Positions 1-6,626 of a stretch of DNA of 37,354 bases are shown here, piece by piece. The notes under the pieces are model-generated. The model was not told the origin of the DNA. It was given only the letters and a program-made list of their open reading frames with translations, and did no database searches. The stretch lies in IMG/VR virus record IMGVR_UViG_3300046010_001886, positions 1 to 37,354 of that record, one strand, 5' to 3'. The DNA is from a virus. How positions within the stretch are numbered: the stretch's first letter is position 1; each line of letters starts with the position of its first letter. Made by a program: the position numbers and the translations under genes.

Positions 1-14
1 TCTTCCGATAAGGG

Positions 15-25
15 ATGGCTGCGGG
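15..25. repeat. Short direct repeat shared by both window ends
   Basis: The 11 bases ATGGCTGCGGG at 15-25 occur again at 37333-37343, so the two copies would be 36 bases apart if the window ends join. They lie in the gene-free junction between the HNH gene and terS, where a packaging (cos or pac) site is expected. This could be a terminase recognition repeat, or coincidence. No longer terminal redundancy is visible. Confidence 0.4.
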
Positions 26-58
26 GTATCCAGCGCTAAAAACACATGTACTTTTAGG

Positions 59-89
59 CCATACCATACCACCCGTTGGTACCCTATGG
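59..89 (-). other. Imperfect hairpin downstream of the HNH gene
   Basis: CCATA at 59-63 pairs with TATGG at 85-89, and TACCA at 67-71 pairs with TGGTA at 77-81, with a 3x3 internal loop between them. In the minus-strand RNA this hairpin follows the HNH stop codon by about 20 bases. There is no good U-run, so it is a weak terminator candidate. It could instead be a packaging-site structure. Confidence 0.3.
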
Positions 90-108
90 GATTTATTATA
101 ACAAATTG

Positions 109-420
109 TTATTCAGGACTGGAAGAGCCTTTGCTGCTGTTGCATCGTCTACATAGAACCTGAAGATTGGATTCAACTGTGAGACCACCACTCGATAACG
201 GGATTATGTGATCCACAGTTAAATCGTTGGTTGCTTTACAAATAGAACAATAAGGTTGCAATAGTCTTAGTTGTTTTGATAACCTTTTCCAATTTGCATC
301 GTAACCCCTATCAGCACGTGAAGGACGAGAGGTTGCTTTAAACTTCTGATACTTCTTATTGCAGATAGGACATCTTGGTTTATCTGCTAACACACCACAA
401 TCTAAGCATGGTTTATTCAT
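109..420 (-). CDS. HNH endonuclease next to terS
   Basis: A 103-residue HNH nuclease. The N-terminus has a CxxC...CPxC zinc ribbon (residues about 5-20). The C-terminal half has the HNH core: a CxxC pair, then TVDHIIPLSSGG with the catalytic histidine, the conserved N in ESNLQVLC, and a closing CRRC. If the window ends join, this gene directly precedes terS on the same strand. An HNH-TerS-TerL-portal order is usual in HK97-like phages, where the HNH protein helps the terminase cut concatemers. No good Shine-Dalgarno precedes the ATG. The first 20 residues resemble those of the neighbouring gene at 475-1089, as if the zinc-ribbon module was copied. Confidence 0.85.
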   Translation of the reverse strand: MNKPCLDCGVLADKPRCPICNKKYQKFKATSRPSRADRGYDANWKRLSKQLRLLQPYCSICKATNDLTVDHIIPLSSGGLTVESNLQVLCRRCNSSKGSSSPE

Positions 421-461
421 TAGCGTCCGATTTTTTAGATAGCTGTAGTTCGGTGATTCCT

Positions 462-490
462 ATTATAAATTACATCACTGTGATTGTACA
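462..490 (-). promoter_or_regulatory. Candidate sigma-70 type promoter before HNH/terS
   Basis: On the minus strand TGTACA (490-485) is followed after exactly 17 bases by TATAAT (467-462), about 42 bases before the HNH start codon. The -10 box is perfect and the -35 matches four of six. It would drive the HNH gene and, through the joined ends, the terminase and structural genes. It overlaps the 3' end of the preceding gene. Based on sequence pattern only. Confidence 0.4.
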
Positions 491-1089
491 GAGGTTTCTA
501 CCATCAACTTAGCCAACCTCGACCACTGTTCATATGCCCATTGGTGTGTGTTGTCATGTAAACAATGGACATCACCATTAGGTTCTAATCTTAAACTACC
601 AATGCAGTCTTGTACAGGACACTTCACTGCTTTAGGTGGTTTTCTCTCACCATAGATGATAGCTCTTAATGTTGTCCATGGTTCTTTAATCTCATTGTAG
701 TAATCAGTCCACAGTTCACCATCAGCTATCCAATCATTATGAGTATCCAATAGATGATGCAAGATATGTAGTTTGTTTGTTTCTTTAGTAGACTTAAGGC
801 AATCAGTGTTTAAGCTTCTCATTTCTACTACATACTCACACCATGCTTGAAGCACACTTTGAACACCTGTTTTAGCAATAAGATCTACAATCTGGACATT
901 GATTACTGATCTATCAGATAATGAACCTCTACCTTCTTGTTTAGAAGATACTTGTTGTCTAAGGGAAGGACTTGCAATAAGTAGATCTATAAATGCAATT
1001 AACTCATTCAGCATTTTTTTTAATCTTCTTCTGCAATGTGGACAAGCACCTTTCTCGCTTACCCCTCTACAACTAAGGCATTTATCCAT
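475..1089 (-). CDS. Phage protein with terminal zinc ribbons, unknown function
   Basis: A 204-residue protein. Residues 4-21 carry CLSC...CPHC, the same layout as the N-terminus of the HNH gene downstream. The C-terminus has a second metal site (CPVQDC ... HCLHD, about 155-180) like a small zinc ribbon. The middle is helical and shows no motif I recognise. It overlaps the winged-helix gene upstream by 8 bases, so the two are translated together. Probably a nucleic-acid-binding or adaptor protein; function unknown. Confidence 0.7.
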   Translation of the reverse strand: MDKCLSCRGVSEKGACPHCRRRLKKMLNELIAFIDLLIASPSLRQQVSSKQEGRGSLSDRSVINVQIVDLIAKTGVQSVLQAWCEYVVEMRSLNTDCLKSTKETNKLHILHHLLDTHNDWIADGELWTDYYNEIKEPWTTLRAIIYGERKPPKAVKCPVQDCIGSLRLEPNGDVHCLHDNTHQWAYEQWSRLAKLMVETSVQSQ

Positions 1090-1543
1090 TTTTCTTCCTT
1101 AGCTTTTCCATTAACAATTTAACTTCTTCTGGTGGACCTTTTCTCTGGTGATTATTGATGGTTATATGATGATTAGGGTGGCCACCAGCTTGACCTCTAC
1201 CGCTGGCCACAGCTGTGACCTCAGCCGCAGGACGTTCAGGGTCGTCATTATGCGTGGACAGGACATCAGTGACCTGCGGCTTTTTGTATAACAATCTGTA
1301 ACGATTATTAGAAATACCAGCTCTAGAGTGCTGTTCTATAAACAAATAGTTATCAGAAATCATTTGGTGAATGATTCTGCGGATTTGCCTCACACTGATC
1401 TTGCACTTATCTGCCAAATATTGTTGACTTGGCCAACAAATACCTTGGTCATCACAATGATCTGCCAATGCTAAATGGACAATTAAAGCATTGCCATTGT
1501 AAGGAGAGTTTTCCCATACATAGGTCATCGCTTTAACTGACAT
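1082..1543 (-). CDS. Winged-helix DNA-binding protein (replication-initiator-like)
   Basis: A 153-residue protein. I start it at the ATG at 1543, which overlaps the SSB stop codon as TAATG; an upstream in-frame start nine codons earlier would lie inside ssb. Residues about 15-85 (NALIVHLALADHC...WPSQQYLA...SVRQIRRII) match the helix-turn-helix_36 type domain found in phage replication initiators and primosomal DnaD-like proteins. The remaining 65 residues are Gly/Pro/His-rich and look disordered. Its place beside ssb, and the absence of any other initiator in the window, make a replication role plausible, but a transcriptional regulator is possible. Confidence 0.7.
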   Translation of the reverse strand: MSVKAMTYVWENSPYNGNALIVHLALADHCDDQGICWPSQQYLADKCKISVRQIRRIIHQMISDNYLFIEQHSRAGISNNRYRLLYKKPQVTDVLSTHNDDPERPAAEVTAVASGRGQAGGHPNHHITINNHQRKGPPEEVKLLMEKLRKKNG

Positions 1544-1941
1544 TAGAACACCGCTTCTGTAGGATCCCAAGCAACTGGATCTGGATTCTTAGTTCTTGGT
1601 GTGCCATGATATTTTTGCACAACAATTTGCTTAGCAATAGTATCAACCAGAACCTCATATGACGAGCGCTTATTTCCGTCTTTGTCAATCCATGTCGTTT
1701 GCTTAATTGTTCCTGTAATGGTTACCAGATCGCCTCGTTTGATGTTATCTACAAGAGCCTCCGCGTAGCCTCCAAAAGCTTTGCATTCCCACCAACTTGT
1801 ATCTGCATCTACCCATTCATCATTGACTTTCTTTCGTGTATTAGACACAACGCTGAATGGAACATACGCTTTACCTTGCTGCGTAAACTTAATGTCCATA
1901 TCTTTGCCAATACGACCTTTGATGGTTATTGCTGCACTCAT
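1543..1941 (-). CDS. ssb: Single-stranded DNA-binding protein
   Basis: A 132-residue SSB with one OB fold. It opens with SAAITIKGRIGKDMDIKFT and contains the hallmark SWWECKAFGGYAEAL block and a GDLVTITGTI strand. It coats single-stranded DNA in replication and recombination. The C-terminal tip, DPTEAVF, is shorter and less acidic than the bacterial DDDIPF tip, so binding to host repair proteins may be altered. It overlaps whiB by ATGA and the winged-helix gene by one base, which makes a tightly coupled cassette. Confidence 0.93.
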   Translation of the reverse strand: MSAAITIKGRIGKDMDIKFTQQGKAYVPFSVVSNTRKKVNDEWVDADTSWWECKAFGGYAEALVDNIKRGDLVTITGTIKQTTWIDKDGNKRSSYEVLVDTIAKQIVVQKYHGTPRTKNPDPVAWDPTEAVF

Positions 1942-2216
1942 TTTTGCTCCTTTAGTTGTCGGACTAGATCTTTTATATCTTTATTTTTCATGCCACCCCA
2001 TACTCCATACACTGGCCAATGCTTGATTGCATAACCTAAGCAATTCATTTGCACTGGACAGTTCTTGCATATACTTAAAGCTGCTCTTTGTTCTAAATTC
2101 GTTGGATGTTCACTATCAGGAAAGAACCAATCAGGATCTATGCTTGGATCAGTGCAATTGGCATTTTTAGTCCATTCTGCTGCTTCAACCTTAAAATCTA
2201 AATCTCTAATCGTCAC
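1938..2216 (-). CDS. WhiB-like iron-sulfur transcription factor
   Basis: A 92-residue WhiB-family protein. I start it at the GTG at 2216, which overlaps the upstream TGA as GTGA; starting further upstream would overlap the nuclease gene by 60 bases. Four cysteines (21, 50, 53, 59) in the C...CxxC...C layout bind a 4Fe-4S cluster, and GVWGG (71-75) is the conserved turn that precedes the DNA-contacting tail. WhiB proteins bind the primary sigma factor and occur only in Actinobacteria and their phages, so this gene is the best host indicator in the window. Phage WhiBs can repress host whiB genes and affect superinfection. Confidence 0.93.
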   Translation of the reverse strand: MTIRDLDFKVEAAEWTKNANCTDPSIDPDWFFPDSEHPTNLEQRAALSICKNCPVQMNCLGYAIKHWPVYGVWGGMKNKDIKDLVRQLKEQK

Positions 2217-2551
2217 AAGTATCCCGCTTCTTTCAGTAGTTGTATCATTACGCTTACTGGAACACAAGCTGGCCAATTTTCTATATCAGCTTCGCCTTGT
2301 CCATTCTGTCTTAAGACAGCGATGGGGATAACGCCTTCTTTAATTCTTTTTGCTTGTTGTTTCATTGCTGATTTAGGATCGAAGTCTGCTCTAGCCTTCA
2401 ATTCCCAATCAACTCCGATAACTCCTTTTATATCTGTGCCTGCAGCTGAAGAACTACTTGCTTCAGCATAAACCCAACCTTCTCGTTTAAGGTATTCAGC
2501 AAAGATCAATTCAGTCTCTCGACCTCTACGTTTTCTAGATAGGTTTGTCAT
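2213..2551 (-). CDS. PD-(D/E)XK nuclease, Holliday-junction-resolvase-like
   Basis: A 112-residue small nuclease. The start is the ATG at 2551, with GGGGAGG seven bases upstream; another ATG five codons earlier overlaps that ribosome-binding site. After a basic N-terminus (SRKRRGRETE) comes the nuclease core GTDIKG (Asp40) and ELKAR (Glu50-Leu-Lys52), the D...ExK signature of Hjc/RecB-type endonucleases. Likely resolves or trims branched DNA during replication or packaging. It overlaps the FmdB-like gene by ATGA. Confidence 0.75.
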   Translation of the reverse strand: MTNLSRKRRGRETELIFAEYLKREGWVYAEASSSSAAGTDIKGVIGVDWELKARADFDPKSAMKQQAKRIKEGVIPIAVLRQNGQGEADIENWPACVPVSVMIQLLKEAGYL

Positions 2552-2712
2552 TCTTTGCCTCCCCATCCGTTACCTTTGAAAATAGCGGGTATAGCGGTAA
2601 AAATCTTTTGCATAACCTCTCCACAATCACATCTAGGACCGTGCTCTGATACTGAGTGGCTGACTTCAACGGTGATTCCACATCTTTGGCATTTGTAGTC
2701 ATAAGTTGGCAT
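2548..2712 (-). CDS. FmdB-type zinc-ribbon protein
   Basis: A 54-residue protein. It begins MPTYDYKCQRCG, has a second CDCG pair near residues 28-31, and ends in the basic IFTAIPAIFKGNGWGGK segment typical of the FmdB/CxxC_CxxC_SSSS family. Function in phages is unknown; family members are assumed to bind nucleic acid or ribosomes. An ATG one codon earlier overlaps the upstream stop codon, so either ATG may be used. It ends in an ATGA overlap with the nuclease gene. Confidence 0.85.
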   Translation of the reverse strand: MPTYDYKCQRCGITVEVSHSVSEHGPRCDCGEVMQKIFTAIPAIFKGNGWGGKE

Positions 2713-2978
2713 CATTTATCCCAGGAATTCTTTAACCAACCTGTTTTAAGAGCTTCCGCAGGATTGGTTGTAATCCAAAAATGGCAGTTATGGCAAAGAG
2801 CTCGGCAGTTTTCGACTTCTAGAATAGATCCTCCACGCGCTCTACTTTTAACTTCATGCACTTCTTCTGAGGCTTTTACATGACAACGTTGGCACATTGG
2901 ATAAGTTTCTAGCATATATCTAACTAGAATTCTTCTTTGAATGTACTTGTTTGCCATTTTTTTACTTCTCGCTCTCAT
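2712..2978 (-). CDS. Second HNH endonuclease
   Basis: An 88-residue HNH nuclease. CQRC (about 29-32) and CHNC (about 62-65) form the zinc site. EEVHEVKSRARGG carries the catalytic histidine, and ENCRALC holds the conserved Asn. It starts in an ATGA overlap with the upstream gene. Whether it is a free-standing homing-type nuclease or acts in the phage's own DNA metabolism cannot be told from the sequence. Confidence 0.85.
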   Translation of the reverse strand: MRARSKKMANKYIQRRILVRYMLETYPMCQRCHVKASEEVHEVKSRARGGSILEVENCRALCHNCHFWITTNPAEALKTGWLKNSWDK

Positions 2979-3328
2979 GTATATTGACCGACACCTTCTG
3001 CACTGAACTGTTGTCTAATTGCGGCTGAAAGTGATTGCCCGATAGATATTTGAGATCTTAAAGTGTTTATTCGTTCTTTAATTGCTCTTACTTCTGCCTC
3101 TGCAATTTCCATTGCTAGACGTAAATCAGCACAAGCCAAAATTGCTTCTTGTCTTCTGACGTCCATCGATCCATTTGATTGCAAAAAAGATCTTGCATAG
3201 GCAACCTCATAAGAACCTTTTGCTCTTACTGCTTTATCGTCACTAATAGCAATTTCATCTGTTGCAGAGTCTAACATACGAGAAAGTTCGCTAAGTCGCT
3301 TGACTACTTCAGCTTGATTAGGCAACAC
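2975..3328 (-). CDS. Small helical protein, unknown function
   Basis: A 117-residue, almost fully helical protein with heptad-like runs (VVKRLSELSRMLD, LRLAMEIAEAEVRAIKERINTLRSQ), probably a coiled coil. I chose the GTG at 3328 because AAAGGA lies about eight bases before it and it overlaps the stop of the upstream gene by 11 bases. An ATG at 3361 in the same frame lies deep inside the upstream gene. I do not recognise the family. Confidence 0.6.
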   Translation of the reverse strand: MLPNQAEVVKRLSELSRMLDSATDEIAISDDKAVRAKGSYEVAYARSFLQSNGSMDVRRQEAILACADLRLAMEIAEAEVRAIKERINTLRSQISIGQSLSAAIRQQFSAEGVGQYT

Positions 3329-3452
3329 GGCGTTTTCCTTTCTGCTTTGCTTTACAATCAATGCAAAAATGAGGATTACCCATAAGTTTATCTAAAGCAT
3401 AGAGATAAGTCCATGCTCCGCATGCTTCACATCTAGCAACTGGCTCAGTCAT
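3318..3452 (-). CDS. 44-residue zinc-ribbon microprotein
   Basis: Starts MTEPVARCEACG and ends CIDCKAKQKGKRRVA, so two CxxC pairs about 20 residues apart form one zinc knuckle, followed by a basic tail. It overlaps the nucleotide-modifying enzyme upstream by 8 bases and the helical protein downstream by 11 bases. That makes it part of the same leftward operon. Probably binds nucleic acid; function unknown. Confidence 0.7.
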   Translation of the reverse strand: MTEPVARCEACGAWTYLYALDKLMGNPHFCIDCKAKQKGKRRVA

Positions 3453-4254
3453 TGATTTTACCTGCCAAGAATCTTTCAAAGCGAGTTAAATGATCCGGAA
3501 TGTTGCCTTTTAGTATAGATCTAGCAGTGTGACTGATCTCGCCAATTGTATTTCCAGTCCACATTGGTTCGTAATCCTTAAATGAGCCATTAAAATATGC
3601 CTTAATCCATTGAGCTTGTGGAATGTGTTCATCGTAAATGTGTAAACTACCTACAACATGTACATATTGACCCATTTCAACATCTAAAGCTTTGGCAATT
3701 GCACCTTGTAATGCAATAAATTGAGTCAGGTCATATGGAAGACCTAAAAATACGTCATTGCTTCTCATGTTTGTTCTAGCAATTAACTTATTGTCTCTGA
3801 TGAAGTACTGTAGGTTTAATGTACAAGGAACATCTTTTACATCAACATTTAGATCTTTATTTGAGTCAAATATAGTCAAAACTGCTTGTCTTGTAGAGTA
3901 ATCTTTCTTTAATTGATCTACAACCTTATTGAGATTACCGTGAATGCGTGGACCATAAGCACCATGAAGTATTCCATTATCCATGTACTTTCCAAACACT
4001 TGACTGGTATCTGTCATTGCTTCTGGATCAGTAACTTGTCCAACAAGTTGTAATGCTTCTTTAATACCAATATTATGGTTAAGTTTACGGTTTTCCATAG
4101 ATACAGGTATGTTCCATGGCTTTTCAACTTGTAAAGTGACGTTAAGCAGCTCTCTAGTGACCATACCACGAGGAGATATTGCTTCACCATGCTCAATTAC
4201 ATATTGAGTTGCTAACTCTAAAGCTTCGCTTGGATTTTCTGTAATTATATGCAT
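3445..4254 (-). CDS. Thymidylate-synthase-fold pyrimidine hydroxymethylase, dCMP type
   Basis: A 269-residue protein of the thymidylate synthase superfamily, which transfers a one-carbon unit from methylene-tetrahydrofolate to C5 of a pyrimidine nucleotide. Cys144 (DVPCTLNLQYFIRD) is the catalytic thiol, NMRSNDVFLG (162-171) binds phosphate, and VGSLHIY (201-207) is the region that is GGDTHLY in E. coli ThyA. The residue aligned with ThyA Asn177 is Asp175 (LGLPYD). Asp at this site, as in T4 dCMP hydroxymethylase, favours dCMP over dUMP. The NMRSND and VGSLH(I/V)Y strings also match T4 gp42 rather than ThyA. So I read it as making 5-hydroxymethyl-dCMP, with dCMP methylase or plain thymidylate synthase as alternatives. 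It overlaps the kinase by one base. Confidence 0.8.
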   Translation of the reverse strand: MHIITENPSEALELATQYVIEHGEAISPRGMVTRELLNVTLQVEKPWNIPVSMENRKLNHNIGIKEALQLVGQVTDPEAMTDTSQVFGKYMDNGILHGAYGPRIHGNLNKVVDQLKKDYSTRQAVLTIFDSNKDLNVDVKDVPCTLNLQYFIRDNKLIARTNMRSNDVFLGLPYDLTQFIALQGAIAKALDVEMGQYVHVVGSLHIYDEHIPQAQWIKAYFNGSFKDYEPMWTGNTIGEISHTARSILKGNIPDHLTRFERFLAGKIND

Positions 4255-4697
4255 TACCTGACCACCTCACTATGGATTATTGTTTTGTCTAAATATTTTA
4301 CTTGTCTAAAAGCTTCTACAAATAAAGATCTTGAATGTAGAACAAAATCGATCTCTAGTTCTTCACCTCGTCTTAACAATTCTTCAGCTATCGCATCTTC
4401 TGATCTTGTTAATAGGATTAACCTAGCTCCTAGTTTAGCAAGTTCCCAATTGCAATAATCAAATGTTGTTTCATCAAACAATGATACTCTTCCATAGATC
4501 TTTGGCCATACAACTTCACCTAAATGCCATCGATCTAATACCATGTTGTTAGAAGTTAACGGTCGAATGTATTCATCGGACCATAACCTTGTTCTAGGTT
4601 GTTGAGCATGTAAATATTGTGCATTGTATCGTTCAGTTAACTTTTGAGCGTAAGTTGTTTTACCTGTTCCATCAGAACCTTCGATGATTGTAATCAT
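4254..4697 (-). CDS. P-loop nucleotide or modified-base kinase
   Basis: A 147-residue P-loop kinase. Walker A is GSDGTGKTT (7-15) and DRWHLGE (55-61) is the DRxHxGE motif of phage deoxynucleoside monophosphate kinases and of the predicted 5-hydroxymethyl-pyrimidine DNA kinases. At this length it is a minimal thymidylate-kinase-like domain. It lies between the hydroxymethylase and a PLP enzyme, each overlapping it. It either phosphorylates the hydroxymethylated nucleotide for incorporation, or activates the hydroxymethyl group in DNA for later substitution. The sequence does not decide between these. Confidence 0.75.
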   Translation of the reverse strand: MITIIEGSDGTGKTTYAQKLTERYNAQYLHAQQPRTRLWSDEYIRPLTSNNMVLDRWHLGEVVWPKIYGRVSLFDETTFDYCNWELAKLGARLILLTRSEDAIAEELLRRGEELEIDFVLHSRSLFVEAFRQVKYLDKTIIHSEVVR

Positions 4698-5581
4698 CTA
4701 ATTTCACCCCATTCTCTGAAACTATCAACTTGTGAATGGTCCATTATAACTGGTTTTACGTCACCTGCCACATTCCACAATAAAGTTGAAGGTGTTTTAG
4801 GAGCAGATGTTTTGTCCAACATAAATCTTTCTAGACCTTTGCAATCATATGTTGGTGCGGAGTTAATTTCCTCATTGATCTTGTCTGCATACTCAGCTTT
4901 TTCTCTGAAAGCTTTATGGTAAGTTGTAACGTCCGCTCTTCCGATCTCTCCTGGATGTAGGTTTCTTGCAACTGCAATTCCGTGGAAGGTTGCATTTGGC
5001 CAAGCAATTTGGAGAGTTCTCGTGAGAACTCCTGTACTAATAACTGATACAACATCTCTTGGTTCATCTCGGTCTCCCCATTGTTGGATTGTAGATTTGA
5101 CTCCAGCCGCAACAACTAGGGGATGATCTAAACCAAATGGCACAAATTGAGCATTATTTTGTTCTGCCCAATCTTTGGCATACTTGTTGAGAACTGGCAT
5201 TGCTGCAATTCTTCGAAAGATTGGATTTGCTCCTCTTTCAATGCAGACTAATTGATGGTCGCTGACCACTTTTGAGGAAGGCATAAACAATGTTAACTTT
5301 TTGTTATATTTCTTTGCAAGAGCAGCTAATGAAACTCCTGCCCAGCCGACTCTTGGTTGTACATAAACTAAATGATCTGATTCCATTGTTTTGACCAATA
5401 GATCTCCCCATCGACCTTTTGTGCCAACTCCAGTCACAGAATCATCCCAAATTGTTGCTCCATGAAATGTACCTATATTTGGCGCTTGTGTTTCATCAGT
5501 CCAATCACCAGCAAGATCTAACCACTGATCTCTATGCCGATGTGAATACTTACTTGACGAATCTGTAGTTATCTTAAACAT
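4694..5581 (-). CDS. Fold-type II PLP-dependent enzyme
   Basis: A 295-residue protein of the tryptophan synthase beta / ACC deaminase fold. KGRWGD near Lys55 is the likely Schiff-base lysine segment. PRVGWAGVSLAALAKKYNKK (about 76-95) matches the SAGNHxxAxA helix with altered residues. PSSKVVSDHQLVCIERGA is the following strand-helix, and STGVLTRTLQIAWP (about 183-196) replaces the glycine-rich phosphate loop. The glycine loops are degenerate, so the substrate is likely unusual. In characterised phage thymidine hypermodification pathways, PLP enzymes trim an amino acid attached to the base. A similar role here is inference from neighbours. Confidence 0.65.
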   Translation of the reverse strand: MFKITTDSSSKYSHRHRDQWLDLAGDWTDETQAPNIGTFHGATIWDDSVTGVGTKGRWGDLLVKTMESDHLVYVQPRVGWAGVSLAALAKKYNKKLTLFMPSSKVVSDHQLVCIERGANPIFRRIAAMPVLNKYAKDWAEQNNAQFVPFGLDHPLVVAAGVKSTIQQWGDRDEPRDVVSVISTGVLTRTLQIAWPNATFHGIAVARNLHPGEIGRADVTTYHKAFREKAEYADKINEEINSAPTYDCKGLERFMLDKTSAPKTPSTLLWNVAGDVKPVIMDHSQVDSFREWGEIR

Positions 5582-6626
5582 TGTGAGCCTCCAAATGTTT
5601 ATTGTAAGTCCAATGTTTTGTGTGATGAGGTATAAGTGATTTGTTTGTCACTTGCCATGGTTTGAGATGTTCATAACCTTTTGGCACATAACATTCAACG
5701 TATCGGACATAATCACAAGCAACATCTTCTAAACTTAGACCTTTACCTAGATTTCTTTCATGGTCACGAGAATCGTACGGTGATCTGAATTCATCACAAA
5801 TGCGATCCATTGCAGCATCTAGAAAGTCTTTTTGCTTATAACCTTCATTCTTGAAGATTAAGTTCAATGCTTGAATAGCATTAGAACCATAGTTAACTCT
5901 GCTCCATGGATCTATTAAATCAGGAAAATATTGAGCAACGTCCATTACAAATGCAGTCATAACAAAATGAAAGCATTTTAGACCTTGAGCTTTGTGCCAT
6001 TCATTTATCCAATCTACTCCATCTCGTATTGACATGGACAAAGGATTGTAACTTAAATGAGTATAAAAATCTTTTACTAGATGAGGCATATACTCTGCTA
6101 TATAGAGCTGAGATCCACGAGGATATTGCTCATTTGGCTTTGGAAACTGTGGTATCTGATTACCAATACTAGTAAATATTGGTCTACCAGACTTCATTTG
6201 ACTCAATACAAAGTTTCGCATGTGAATCATGTTATCAGCTTCTAATGCCATATCAGAAAGAATGCTGTTCCTAAATCCATGGTCATATGAAAATGAAGCA
6301 CCTGAACCAGTTACTCGGTGAATCATGAATAAAAACATCCAGTCCATTGGATGTAACTTGTAACTATCAAAGCGCTTATCGATTTGCCATTTTTTAGGAT
6401 TGTCACTGCCATGCCAAATCTGCTGGATAGCATTACTAAATCCAGCAAACTCACGATCTACCGTGTCATAGATTGTGATGTGATGTTGCAACGGATCATC
6501 TACGTGAAGATCTTCAGATGTATCACGACCGTTTTCACTAGCAATGTTAATTGTTTGCAAAACAACAGCCTTCTCGTAATACTTCTTAAAGTCTTCCCAA
6601 TAAATAGTTTCAGTTATTTTAGACAT
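5574..6626 (-). CDS. Candidate amino-acid:DNA transferase / aGPT-PPlase-like protein
   Basis: A 350-residue, mostly helical protein. The conserved-looking core is MDWMFLFMIHRVTGSGASF followed by DHGFRNS (about 94-122), and a second block reads RVNYGSNAIQALNLIF. These recall the helical, DNA-glycosylase-like proteins described as alpha-glutamyl/putrescinyl-thymine pyrophosphorylases or amino-acid:DNA transferases, which replace an activated hydroxymethyl group on DNA with an amine donor. I assign this from motif memory plus context: it is translationally coupled to a PLP enzyme and sits two genes above the kinase and hydroxymethylase. It overlaps the SGNH-like gene upstream by 8 bases. If the family call fails, it is an uncharacterised helical phage protein. 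Confidence 0.45.
   Translation of the reverse strand: MSKITETIYWEDFKKYYEKAVVLQTINIASENGRDTSEDLHVDDPLQHHITIYDTVDREFAGFSNAIQQIWHGSDNPKKWQIDKRFDSYKLHPMDWMFLFMIHRVTGSGASFSYDHGFRNSILSDMALEADNMIHMRNFVLSQMKSGRPIFTSIGNQIPQFPKPNEQYPRGSQLYIAEYMPHLVKDFYTHLSYNPLSMSIRDGVDWINEWHKAQGLKCFHFVMTAFVMDVAQYFPDLIDPWSRVNYGSNAIQALNLIFKNEGYKQKDFLDAAMDRICDEFRSPYDSRDHERNLGKGLSLEDVACDYVRYVECYVPKGYEHLKPWQVTNKSLIPHHTKHWTYNKHLEAHNV

Noticed and set aside
1699-2034. Plus-strand frames opposite ssb and whiB
   Set aside because: They are antisense shadows of two recognised genes.
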